From Candidatus Aenigmatarchaeota archaeon (GTDB lineage Archaea > Aenigmatarchaeota > Aenigmatarchaeia > QMZP01): DNA of 6,421 bases. Shown here piece after piece: positions 1 through 5,540 of the stretch. Within the stretch, counting starts at the first letter, position 1; the number at the start of each line of letters is the position of its first letter. The notes below the pieces were generated by a model. That model did no database searches. It saw only the letters and a program-made list of their open reading frames with translations, and had not been told where the DNA came from. The stretch covers positions 1-6,421 of the forward strand of contig JACQOD010000090.1 of assembly GCA_016202725.1 (NCBI GenBank). Reading direction: 5' to 3'. A program made the position numbers and the translations under genes.

Positions 1-138
1 CCGCAGAATACATTGAACCGTGCAGAAGATCGCGGACGAGGAGATGAGGTCATTGCGCATCCGAGGGCATTCTCTCCATTCTCAGTGGAAGTACACCATC
101 AGCCCGTGGAAATGGACAGTTTATTTTGTGGCAAGGCC
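1..138 (+). mobile_element. MITE-like repeat copy A (diverged, left end outside window)
   Basis: This is the most decayed of three copies of a ~140 bp repeat. It aligns in the same order with copy B (3705-3847) and the reverse complement of copy C. Shared blocks include GGACGAGGAGATGA near 33-46, CATCCG near 58-63, GGCATTC at 66-72 and the right-terminal TTATTTTG at 121-128. The first base of the window corresponds to about the eleventh base of the complete element, so the left inverted repeat and its target duplication are missing. The right end at 138 is followed by TAA (139-141), matching the TAA/TTA flanks of the other copies. It carries no complete gene. Its divergence from B and C suggests an older insertion. 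Confidence 0.7.
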
Positions 139-387
139 TAAGGGCAACCACGCCACGTTACGGGCAGCATCGACTGTACGGGCAACGCCTTCTGCCACTG
201 CGCGGCCAGTCCCCGGGGAGCAGGCCATGCCGCTCCCCGCGGAGGGGGGCCCGGCCAGCGGAAGGCCCACGCGGCTTCCCGGACCAGGGGGCATCCCCGG
301 GCCCGGACAAGCCCGCATCGGGAAGTGCGGCCTGCTTCATGCCGTTTTCTTGTCCAGCCGCCCCGGAAAGGCCCTCGTGGAACGGGC
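139..387. other. Intergenic stretch without a convincing gene
   Basis: Short open frames exist here on both strands, but none has a TATA box at leaderless spacing, a recognisable motif or a protein-like composition; they are rich in Pro, Gly, Arg and Ala, as chance frames in GC-rich DNA are. Three imperfect direct copies of TA(A/C)GGGCA(A/G)C begin at 139, 159 and 177. The first of these resembles the left end of the MITE family. The stretch ends in the promoter of the E2 gene. Confidence 0.5.
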
Positions 388-395
388 TTTTTTAG
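388..395 (+). promoter_or_regulatory. TATA-like box of the E2 gene
   Basis: TTTTTTAG lies in an otherwise GC-rich stretch, centred 27 bases before the ATG at 418. That is the spacing expected for an archaeal leaderless transcript. An AGGAG at 411-415 is only two bases from the ATG, too close to act as a normal ribosome binding site, which supports the leaderless reading. Confidence 0.55.
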
Positions 396-417
396 GCGGC
401 CCGCCCATACAGGAGCA

Positions 418-1722
418 ATGGCCTTTGACTTCGTGTTCCCGGACGTGGGGGAGGGCATCGCGGAAGGCGAGATTGTAACCTGGCGGGTGAAGGAGGGCGA
501 CCGGATCAAGAAGGACCAGGTGGTCGCCGAGGTGGAGACGGACAAGGCGGTCGTGGAGATCCCCTCCCCCCGGGAGGGCGTAATCCTTCGGCTCAGCCAC
601 AAGGAGGGGGACACGGTCAAGGTGGGGGAAGTCCTGCTCACGATTGGCGAGAAGGGCGAGGCGATGGGGAGCCCTGCCGAGCTTGCGCCGCCCCCGCTGC
701 CTGCTGCCCCCCGGCCGCCAACCGTGGCCGACCGGCCAGCCGTGGCCCCCGCACGGGAGGCCTTCGGGGTGGTGGGCGACATTCCCGACCACATCGAGCT
801 GCCCGGCTTGACCAAGCACATCGAGCAAGTGGTCGAGCAGAAGCTGCAGGGGAGGGAGATCCTGCCGGCGGTGCGCCGCCTTGCACGGGACCTGGGGGCG
901 GACCTGGGCCAGGTCACGGGGACAGGCGAAGGGGGAAGGGTCACCGAGCAGGATGTCCGCACCGCTGCGCGGGCAGGCCAGCTCGCAAGCCCGCAGGCGG
1001 CCGCCCGCGTCGTGAAGAAGTACGATTTCTGGGGGTACGTGGACCGTGTCCCCCTGAAAGGGCTGCGGAAGGCCACGGCAGACCACCTCACGGAGGGCGT
1101 GCGCGCCTCCGCCTATGTCACGCACATGGACGAGGCTGATGTCTCTGAGCTGGCGGCGCTGCGCGAGCGGGAGAACGCGAAGGCCAAGGCCCACCTCACC
1201 TGGATGCCGTTCGTGGTGCAGGCCGTCTGCCGGGCGCTGAAGAAGCATCCCCAGGTGAACGCCGCCCTCGATGAGGAGCACGGTGAGCTGCTGCTGAAGA
1301 AGTACTATAATATAGGCATCGCGGTGGACGTGGAGGAGGGGCTCATCGTCCCGGTCATCAAGGGCGCGGACCAGAAGTCCCTCTCCCTGCTGGCGAAGGA
1401 GATCCAGCAGGCTGCGGAGCAGGCAAAGGGGCGGCAGCTGGACCTGGCAGACCTCAAGGGGGGGACCTTCACGATCACGAATGTGGGGGCCCTGGGAGGG
1501 ATGTGGGCCACGCCCCTGCCCAACCATCCGGAGGCGGCGATCCTGGCCACCGGCAGGGTGCTGGACCGCGTCCGCATCCTGAAGGGGGTCATCCAGGAGC
1601 GGAAGGTGCTCCCCCTCTCCCTGACGTTCGACCACCGCATCCTGGACGGCGCTGAAGCGGCAAGGTTCGTGAACGACGTGAAGGCCTACCTCGAGGACCC
1701 GGACCTGCTCCTGGTGGAGTGA
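418..1722 (+). CDS. 2-oxoacid dehydrogenase complex E2: dihydrolipoamide acyltransferase
   Basis: Core subunit (434 aa) of a pyruvate or branched-chain 2-oxoacid dehydrogenase complex. It takes the acyl group from E1 on a swinging lipoyl arm and passes it to coenzyme A. Seen: an N-terminal lipoyl domain (about residues 1-78) with the lipoylation lysine K43 in ETDKAVVEI; a Pro/Ala-rich flexible linker (about 88-112); a peripheral-subunit-binding domain (about 148-184, ending GTGEGGRVTEQDV); and a C-terminal catalytic domain (about 205-434) with the active-site motif DHRILDG at 405-411, H406 being the catalytic histidine. Length is normal for the family. An upstream in-frame ATG at 325 would add 31 residues before the lipoyl domain; I chose 418 because the lipoyl fold starts at MAFDFVFPDVGEG and the TATA box fits. 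Which acyl-CoA it makes cannot be told from E2 alone. No E1 or E3 gene is adjacent. Confidence 0.95.
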   Translation: MAFDFVFPDVGEGIAEGEIVTWRVKEGDRIKKDQVVAEVETDKAVVEIPSPREGVILRLSHKEGDTVKVGEVLLTIGEKGEAMGSPAELAPPPLPAAPRPPTVADRPAVAPAREAFGVVGDIPDHIELPGLTKHIEQVVEQKLQGREILPAVRRLARDLGADLGQVTGTGEGGRVTEQDVRTAARAGQLASPQAAARVVKKYDFWGYVDRVPLKGLRKATADHLTEGVRASAYVTHMDEADVSELAALRERENAKAKAHLTWMPFVVQAVCRALKKHPQVNAALDEEHGELLLKKYYNIGIAVDVEEGLIVPVIKGADQKSLSLLAKEIQQAAEQAKGRQLDLADLKGGTFTITNVGALGGMWATPLPNHPEAAILATGRVLDRVRILKGVIQERKVLPLSLTFDHRILDGAEAARFVNDVKAYLEDPDLLLVE

Positions 1723-1753
1723 GAGCGGCATGCGTCGCCTTCGCGTCCCCGCC

Positions 1754-1761
1754 TTTATTAG
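1754..1761 (+). promoter_or_regulatory. TATA-like box of the ZIP transporter gene
   Basis: TTTATTAG is centred about 27 bases before the ATG at 1784. Its position decides the start: an earlier in-frame ATG at 1730 lies upstream of this box and would add 18 Arg-rich residues in front of an otherwise clean signal sequence. Confidence 0.6.
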
Positions 1762-1783
1762 CGCCCGCGCGAGAAAACGGTGT

Positions 1784-2638
1784 ATGCACCGGTCCTGGAT
1801 CCTCCTGGCCGCCCTCCTGGCCGCCCTGGGGGCGGGCGCGGGAACGGCAGCGGCCCAGCCCGTCATCGAGACCTGGGGCTACGCCCTCGGAAGCGTCGTC
1901 CTGGTGAGCCTGGTGGCCTTCGTGGGGATCCTGACCCTGTCCCTGCAAGCGGAGAGGCTCCGCAGCGTGCTCCTCTACTTAGTCGGGTTCTCCGCTGGCG
2001 CCTTGTTAGGGGATGCGTTCATCCATCTCCTGCCGGAGGCGGTCGAGGGGGGATTCACCCTCCCGGTTTCGCTGGCCATCCTGGCGGGGATCGTGGTGTC
2101 CTTCGGGTTCGAGAAGTTGATCCACTGGGAGCACGGCCATTTCCTGCACGACCACAGCGGGCACGACCCCCAGCACTGCGCACACCAGCACCCGAAGTCC
2201 TTCACCTGGGTGAACCTGCTCGGGGATGGGATCCACAACTTCATTGATGGGTTGATCATCGGGGCGAGCTACCTGGTCTCCCTGCCGGTCGGCATGGCCA
2301 CCACGATTGCGGTGGTATTCCACGAGATCCCCCAGGAGATCGGGGACTTCGCCGTGCTCCTGCACGGGGGCATGCCCCGCAAGCGGGCCTTGCTGCTCAA
2401 CTTCCTCACCGCCGTGACAGCGATCGCCGGGGCAGTGATCGCCCTGGCTGCTGCTGCAGTGGTGGAGGGGCTGGTGGGCTGGCTGGTGCCCTTCGCCGCG
2501 GGGGCGTTCGTGTACATTGCGGGATCGGACCTCATCCCCGAGCTCCACCAGGAAACCAGGCTGGGCAGGTCCCTGCTGGTTATCCTGGCCCTGCTCCTGG
2601 GGATCGGGATGATGGCGGCTTTATTGGGGCTGGAGTGA
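1784..2638 (+). CDS. ZIP family divalent metal transporter
   Basis: A 284-aa membrane protein that by family moves Zn2+ or related divalent metals into the cytoplasm. Seen: a signal-peptide-like start (MHRSWILLAALLAALGAGAG, then TAAAQP) and about eight further hydrophobic segments. The metal-binding transmembrane helices carry HNFIDG (residues 151-156) and HEIPQE (180-185), the hallmark pair of the ZIP binuclear centre. The cytoplasmic loop at about 114-136 is rich in histidine (HWEHGHFLHDHSGHDPQH and further), typical of LIV-1-like ZIPs and thought to sense or bind metal. Two further acidic/His patches occur at HLLPE (81-85) and SDLIPELH (248-255). The gene starts 61 bases after the E2 stop with its own promoter, so it is probably not co-transcribed by necessity. 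Metal specificity cannot be assigned. Confidence 0.92.
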   Translation: MHRSWILLAALLAALGAGAGTAAAQPVIETWGYALGSVVLVSLVAFVGILTLSLQAERLRSVLLYLVGFSAGALLGDAFIHLLPEAVEGGFTLPVSLAILAGIVVSFGFEKLIHWEHGHFLHDHSGHDPQHCAHQHPKSFTWVNLLGDGIHNFIDGLIIGASYLVSLPVGMATTIAVVFHEIPQEIGDFAVLLHGGMPRKRALLLNFLTAVTAIAGAVIALAAAAVVEGLVGWLVPFAAGAFVYIAGSDLIPELHQETRLGRSLLVILALLLGIGMMAALLGLE

Positions 2639-2656
2639 GGACACTCACCAGGAAAC

Positions 2657-2667
2657 ATATTTAAATA
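2657..2667 (+). promoter_or_regulatory. TATA box with BRE-like purines for vapBC
   Basis: ATATTTAAATA, directly preceded by the purine-rich GGAAAC expected of a TFB recognition element, is centred 25 bases before the vapB ATG at 2687. It is the strongest archaeal promoter match in the window. VapB proteins normally repress their own promoter, so an operator is probably near here, but I see no clear palindrome other than the TTTAAA core. Confidence 0.75.
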
Positions 2668-2686
2668 CACTTAAACACAGAATATT

Positions 2687-2902
2687 ATGGTCAAGACGCT
2701 CACCGTTACTGAGGAGGCTTATCGCCGGCTGGCATCCCGGAAGAAGGAAGGGGAAAGCTTTAGCAAGATTATTATCCGACTAACGGGATCGGGGCAGATC
2801 AGGGATCTTGTCGGTATCCTCTCCCCTGCCCAGGCAGACCGCCTTGAAGCGAGCATTGCTGAAGGACGTCGACGCATGAGGAAGGGAATGGACCACCTAT
2901 GA
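2687..2902 (+). CDS. vapB: VapB-type antitoxin (DUF217 family)
   Basis: A 71-aa protein beginning MVKTLTVTEEAYRRLASRKKEGESF, the typical start of the archaeal VapB/DUF217 antitoxins: a beta-strand followed by helices that form the DNA-binding dimer, then SFSKIIIRL. The C-terminal part (about 45-71) is a charged Arg/Glu-rich helix of the kind that wraps around and inhibits the PIN toxin. The gene overlaps the downstream toxin by four bases (ATGA), so the two are translationally coupled. Codons use more A and T at third positions than the flanking E2 and ZIP genes, which suggests horizontal acquisition. Family assignment is from recalled sequence pattern. Confidence 0.88.
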   Translation: MVKTLTVTEEAYRRLASRKKEGESFSKIIIRLTGSGQIRDLVGILSPAQADRLEASIAEGRRRMRKGMDHL

Positions 2903-3291
2903 TTCTTGATACTTCCTTTCTTATCGATCTCATGCGGGGGGATATGACAGCAGTCAGGAAACTCGACGACCTTGAGGAGAGGCGGACAAGCATGAATATA
3001 ACCGCACCAACCCTGTTCGAACTCTGGTCAGGGTTCCGCCGATCGCGTCTTCCAGAAGTCGAAAGACAGCATATCGAATCCGTGCTCGCTATCGGGGTGC
3101 TTTGGCCGCTTGATGTTGAAGCGGCGGTCCGCGGCGGCCTGGTTGACGGTCTCCTCCTTGCTCAGGGCAAGGGCATCGAGCCGGTAGATGCCATGATTGC
3201 AGGCATTGCACTCTGCCGCGGGGAGCCCGTCATCACCCGCAATGCGGACCACTTCTCGCGAGTTGAAGGATTGCAGGTAGAACAGTATTGA
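2899..3291 (+). CDS. vapC: VapC-type PIN-domain ribonuclease toxin
   Basis: A 130-aa PIN-domain protein that by family is a Mg2+-dependent endoribonuclease, often cutting tRNA or rRNA, held inactive by VapB. The expected acidic active-site residues are present: D4 in MILDTSFLIDL, E41 in TLFELWSG, D97 in EPVDAMIAG and D117 in TRNADHF. The length is normal and the frame is unbroken, so the toxin is probably functional. It starts inside the stop of vapB (ATGA overlap). The specific RNA target cannot be read from the sequence. Confidence 0.93.
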   Translation: MILDTSFLIDLMRGDMTAVRKLDDLEERRTSMNITAPTLFELWSGFRRSRLPEVERQHIESVLAIGVLWPLDVEAAVRGGLVDGLLLAQGKGIEPVDAMIAGIALCRGEPVITRNADHFSRVEGLQVEQY

Positions 3292-3342
3292 TCCGTTATT
3301 TCCGAGAAAGCGCATTCCTGCGGCTCCCTCTACCTGTAAAGG

Positions 3343-3350
3343 TATTTGAA
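3343..3350 (+). promoter_or_regulatory. TATA-like box of the deoxyribosyltransferase-like gene
   Basis: TATTTGAA, preceded by purine-rich GTAAAGG, is centred 27 bases before the ATG at 3373. It argues against the longer reading that begins with a TTG inside this same box at 3346. Confidence 0.6.
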
Positions 3351-3372
3351 TGTTCTCGCCCATAGATACAGC

Positions 3373-3705
3373 ATGCAGAAGAAAGGGACGGTCTACATCC
3401 TGTTCAACGAGCTGGAGAGCAGGTACCGCTTCAAGGCCGCGAAGTTCGTCCTCGACGCTGGCTTCGTGCCCACCTACCCCAGCATGGTCGGGGACTTCTT
3501 CGACTCGGTGAGCCGGGTGAAAAGGGTGGACAAGGATGACCTCATCCGGAAGTGCGACGAGCTCTGGGTGTTCGGGAGGCTCACGGCCACCATGCAGGGC
3601 CAGGTCAGCCTCGCCAAGCGCATGGGCAAGCCGGTGAAGGTCTTCCAAGTGTACGGGGGGCAGTTCATCGAGGAGCTTGCCCGGGCACGCTCGAAAGCGG
3701 ATTAG
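3373..3705 (+). CDS. Small nucleoside 2-deoxyribosyltransferase-like / DUF4406-like protein
   Basis: A 110-aa single-domain Rossmann-like protein starting MQKKGTVYILFNELESRYRF. The strand-loop CDELWVFG (61-68) followed by MQGQVSLAKRMGKPVKVF (74-91) matches the pattern DELWVFG...GM..E...A...GKPV of small nucleoside 2-deoxyribosyltransferase-like families (DUF4406, DUF7768). In those families the residue equivalent to Q77 is usually glutamate, the catalytic residue in true deoxyribosyltransferases; here it is glutamine, so enzyme activity is doubtful and a nucleotide-binding role is possible. The stop codon TAG (3703-3705) lies across the junction with repeat copy B: TA is target DNA and G is either target or the first base of the element. 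The gene is nevertheless full length, because the empty site also reads GAT TAG. No partner gene is evident. Confidence 0.75.
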   Translation: MQKKGTVYILFNELESRYRFKAAKFVLDAGFVPTYPSMVGDFFDSVSRVKRVDKDDLIRKCDELWVFGRLTATMQGQVSLAKRMGKPVKVFQVYGGQFIEELARARSKAD

Positions 3706-3847
3706 GGCGAACCACAGCATAACGCGAACCGTCTTCAAGACCTCGGACGAGGAGATGATGCCATTGAGCATCCGCAGGCATTCGCTTATCCGCAATGGGA
3801 TTTCGCCGCCAGCTCGGGGAAATAGGCAGTTATTTTGCGGCCACGCC
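3705..3847 (+). mobile_element. MITE copy B, complete, with TTA target duplication
   Basis: A 143 bp element (142 bp if the leading G belongs to a TTAG duplication). Its left end GGCGAACCACAGCATAAC and the reverse complement of its right end, GGCGTGGCCGCAAAATAAC, form an imperfect terminal inverted repeat. It is flanked by TTA at 3702-3704 and TTA at 3848-3850, or TTAG at 3702-3705 and 3848-3851. It is about 94% identical to copy C by hand count (9 mismatches and one 3-base gap). An internal hairpin CCTCG-GA-CGAGG is present at about 3741-3752. It is too short to encode a transposase. The short target duplication TTA/TAA and GG-starting ends resemble IS5-superfamily elements; that link is inference. 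Confidence 0.85.
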
Positions 3848-4123
3848 TTAGTCGCTCAGTTCAAGGGCTAACGCAAGCACAGGCGCGGGCTTTTCTTGCA
3901 GCATCTTTGCACAGTATCCCGGCAAGCGATTCAATGACTCCACGACGGCTGCGGCCTGGCCTGGGGACAATCCGTGCATGACGTAGTCAGCTTCCTGGTG
4001 CCTCCCGAGATGGGGGAGATCGGGAGCGCCCCGGTGCCCTGCGGTTTCCAAGGCTTCCCGCACCCGGGCGTGCGAGCCAGGCCGGTGCCGGACTTCCGGG
4101 CCCAAATAGACTTCCACATCCAT
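3848..4123 (-). CDS. Unrecognised 91-residue protein
   Basis: The protein starts MDVEVYLGPEVRHRPG and contains ADYVMHGLSPGQAAAVVE, ending LALALELSD. I do not recognise the family. The likely fold alternates strands and helices (strand at 1-7, helix at about 18-27, long helix at about 51-63, strand near the end). Evidence for coding: protein-like composition, codon choice like its neighbours, and a TATA-like box 27 bases upstream of its ATG. An open frame extends upstream to 4462 but that part is antisense to lipA. Its stop codon TAA is exactly the reverse complement of the TTA (3848-3850) flanking repeat copy B. Before the insertion it overlapped, tail to tail, the gene now ending at 3705. 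It shares a 91 bp divergent promoter region with lipA, which is its only functional hint. Confidence 0.6.
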   Translation of the reverse strand: MDVEVYLGPEVRHRPGSHARVREALETAGHRGAPDLPHLGRHQEADYVMHGLSPGQAAAVVESLNRLPGYCAKMLQEKPAPVLALALELSD

Positions 4124-4145
4124 GAAAAAGCGTGTGCCTGCGGCT

Positions 4146-4154
4146 TCAAAAATA
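4146..4154 (-). promoter_or_regulatory. TATA-like box of the 91-residue gene
   Basis: On the minus strand TATTTTTGA is centred 27 bases before the ATG at 4123. It lies back to back with the lipA promoter, with about 35 bases between the two boxes. Confidence 0.55.
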
Positions 4155-4186
4155 CCCGCTGTCCTCCCGGGAAGCGGCCCTCCCGG

Positions 4187-4193
4187 TTTTATG
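4187..4193 (+). promoter_or_regulatory. TATA-like box of lipA
   Basis: TTTTATG is centred 25 bases before the ATG at 4215. Its ATG (4191) is in frame with lipA and could be mistaken for the start, as could another at 4122, but both fall at or before the box. Confidence 0.5.
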
Positions 4194-4214
4194 GGCGCGT
4201 CCCCAAGAGAAGGC

Positions 4215-5075
4215 ATGGACGCCGCGCTGAAGCCGCGCATCCGCCCCCCTGCCGGGGCATTCCCGCTCATCCGGGAGACGGTCCGCTCCCTGGGGCTGCA
4301 GACGGTCTGCCAGGAGGCGCGCTGCCCCAACCAGGGGGAATGCTGGTCTGGGGGAACGGCGACCTTCCTGGCCATGGGCGACACCTGCACGCGCGGGTGC
4401 AAGTTCTGCCACGTCAGGACCCGCCCCCGGGGCCAGCCCCTCGATCCCGAGGAGCCTGCCAAGCTCGCTGCGGCAGTGCGGCGGTGGGGGCTCCGCTATG
4501 CGGTCATCACCTCGGTGGACCGGGACGACCTGCCCGACCAGGGCGCGGGCCACCTCGCGGCCTGCGTCCGGGCGGTGCGCGCCACCGGGGCAAGAGTGGA
4601 GGCCCTGGTCCCTGACTTCCGGGGGGAGCGGGATCCGCTGGCCATGGTGGCGGCCGCGGAACCGGATGTCCTGGCGCACAACCTCGAGACCGTGGAGCGT
4701 CTCCAGCACCCGATCAGGGATCCCCGGGCAGGGTACCGGCAGAGCCTGGGCGTCCTGGCCGCGGCCAGGGAGCTGGGCATGCGCATCACGAAGAGCTCGC
4801 TCATGCTCGGCCTCGGCGAAACCGAGGCCGAAGTCCTCCAGGCCCTGCAGGACCTGCGCGCTGCGGGCGTGGATATGGTCACGCTCGGGCAGTACCTGCA
4901 ACCCAGCAGCCGCCACTGGCCTGTCCGCCACTACCTCGGGGAGGAGGAATGGGCGCGCGTGCGCGCGCTTGCGGAGGGGCAGGGATTCGCCCATGTCGCG
5001 GCAGGGCCGCTGGTGAGGAGCAGCTACCGGGCGGGCGAGGCGTTTGCCGAGCGGCTGCTCGCGGGCAAGCATTAG
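4215..5075 (+). CDS. lipA: Lipoyl synthase (radical SAM)
   Basis: LipA (286 aa) inserts two sulfur atoms into an octanoyl group bound to a lipoyl-domain lysine, using two 4Fe-4S clusters and S-adenosylmethionine. All family landmarks are visible: the auxiliary-cluster cysteines C32, C37 and C43 in TVCQEARCPNQGECW; GTATF at 47-51; the radical SAM triad C58, C62 and C65 in CTRGCKFC; TSVDRDDLPDQG at 99-110; and the C-terminal RSSYRA (268-273), whose serine ligates the auxiliary cluster. Length is normal with this start. Longer readings from 4122 or 4191 would add up to 31 Pro/Gly-rich residues outside the family pattern. Its natural substrate class, a lipoyl domain, is present in the E2 gene of this window. 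No lipB or lplA gene is seen. The 3' end overlaps the convergent toxin gene by four bases (TTAG). Confidence 0.96.
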   Translation: MDAALKPRIRPPAGAFPLIRETVRSLGLQTVCQEARCPNQGECWSGGTATFLAMGDTCTRGCKFCHVRTRPRGQPLDPEEPAKLAAAVRRWGLRYAVITSVDRDDLPDQGAGHLAACVRAVRATGARVEALVPDFRGERDPLAMVAAAEPDVLAHNLETVERLQHPIRDPRAGYRQSLGVLAAARELGMRITKSSLMLGLGETEAEVLQALQDLRAAGVDMVTLGQYLQPSSRHWPVRHYLGEEEWARVRALAEGQGFAHVAAGPLVRSSYRAGEAFAERLLAGKH

Positions 5076-5329
5076 CGCTTTTTGTAGATGGTGCTTCGAT
5101 GCCCAACGTAGCGCACCCAGAGGGTGGAAGGATTATAGGTAAGGTCGACCAGCACCCGATAATCACCCACGCGGATCTTGTACCCGAACGCCGCTTCTTT
5201 GAGCGCTTCAATGCCCCTTCCCGATGCCGCTACTAGTCGAGTCTTCTGGATAATCCGCTGGGCGATAGAACGGTCGAGCTTCTTGGGTTGGTGCTCGGCC
5301 TGCGGATCGTAGATGACCTCGAACATCAT
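5072..5329 (-). CDS. RelE/ParE-superfamily toxin
   Basis: An 85-aa protein (84 if the second ATG is used) of the RelE/ParE fold. It starts MMFEVIYDPQAEHQPKKLD, with the basic helix SIAQRIIQKTRL, then the strand pair GYKIRVGDYRVLVDL and the C-terminal VGHRSTIYKKR. The GDYRV and GHR..IY elements are typical of RelE mRNA interferases, which cut mRNA in the ribosomal A site; the basic residues and terminal Tyr are the usual active-site set. It starts inside the stop of the upstream antitoxin gene (ATGA), a standard toxin-antitoxin arrangement. Its TAA stop overlaps the TAG stop of lipA on the other strand. Confidence 0.88.
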   Translation of the reverse strand: MMFEVIYDPQAEHQPKKLDRSIAQRIIQKTRLVAASGRGIEALKEAAFGYKIRVGDYRVLVDLTYNPSTLWVRYVGHRSTIYKKR

Positions 5330-5520
5330 GCCAAAGCGCGCTCCATTTCCTCCTGGGTCTTGAACGCCGACCGAGGACGGGCACGAGAGGCGAGGATCGC
5401 GTCTTTCACGTCGTCGGCAAGGTCGAGGCTTGCCTCCTCCAGCAGGTCATTGAGCCTTCCCACTTGCTTTCGCAAGAGAAGGATGTTGTGGTTCACCTCT
5501 TTGAGCGTGACGCGTTCCAT
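5326..5520 (-). CDS. Antitoxin partner of the RelE-type toxin
   Basis: A 64-aa, highly charged protein starting MERVTLKEVNHNILLLRKQVGRLNDLLEEASLDL. The first half has a heptad-like spacing of Leu/Ile/Val and probably forms a coiled coil. The C-terminal part ending FKTQEEMERALA would bind the toxin. It is called an antitoxin mainly from its size, charge, order and four-base overlap with the toxin gene. I cannot name a specific antitoxin family, and no ribbon-helix-helix motif is clear. The pair uses more A/T-ending codons than lipA. Confidence 0.75.
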   Translation of the reverse strand: MERVTLKEVNHNILLLRKQVGRLNDLLEEASLDLADDVKDAILASRARPRSAFKTQEEMERALA

Positions 5521-5540
5521 ATCTTGTTATACGCTCCACT

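Noticed and set aside
20..478. 152-residue plus-strand frame from copy A into the E2 start
   Set aside because: It joins repeat sequence, intergenic DNA and an out-of-frame part of E2. It has no promoter or family match.
337..1866. 509-residue open frame on the minus strand, and a 317-residue one at 138-1091
   Set aside because: Both are antisense to the E2 gene, which has clear domains and motifs. The minus frames are shadows of GC-rich codon use with no recognisable motif or promoter.
3028..3795. 255-residue minus-strand frame across vapC, the deoxyribosyltransferase-like gene and copy B
   Set aside because: It is antisense to two genes with recognisable motifs and runs into the mobile element.
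4146..5072. 308-residue minus-strand frame over lipA, and the upstream extension of the 91-residue gene to 4462
   Set aside because: lipA on the plus strand has every family motif. The minus frame is low-complexity and the extension past 4123 has no promoter and is antisense to lipA.
5076..5085. T-run just after the lipA stop as a terminator
   Set aside because: GCTTTTTG is a short T-run that could end an archaeal transcript, but it is part of the overlapping toxin's Lys-Lys-Arg codons, so it is explained by coding sequence.
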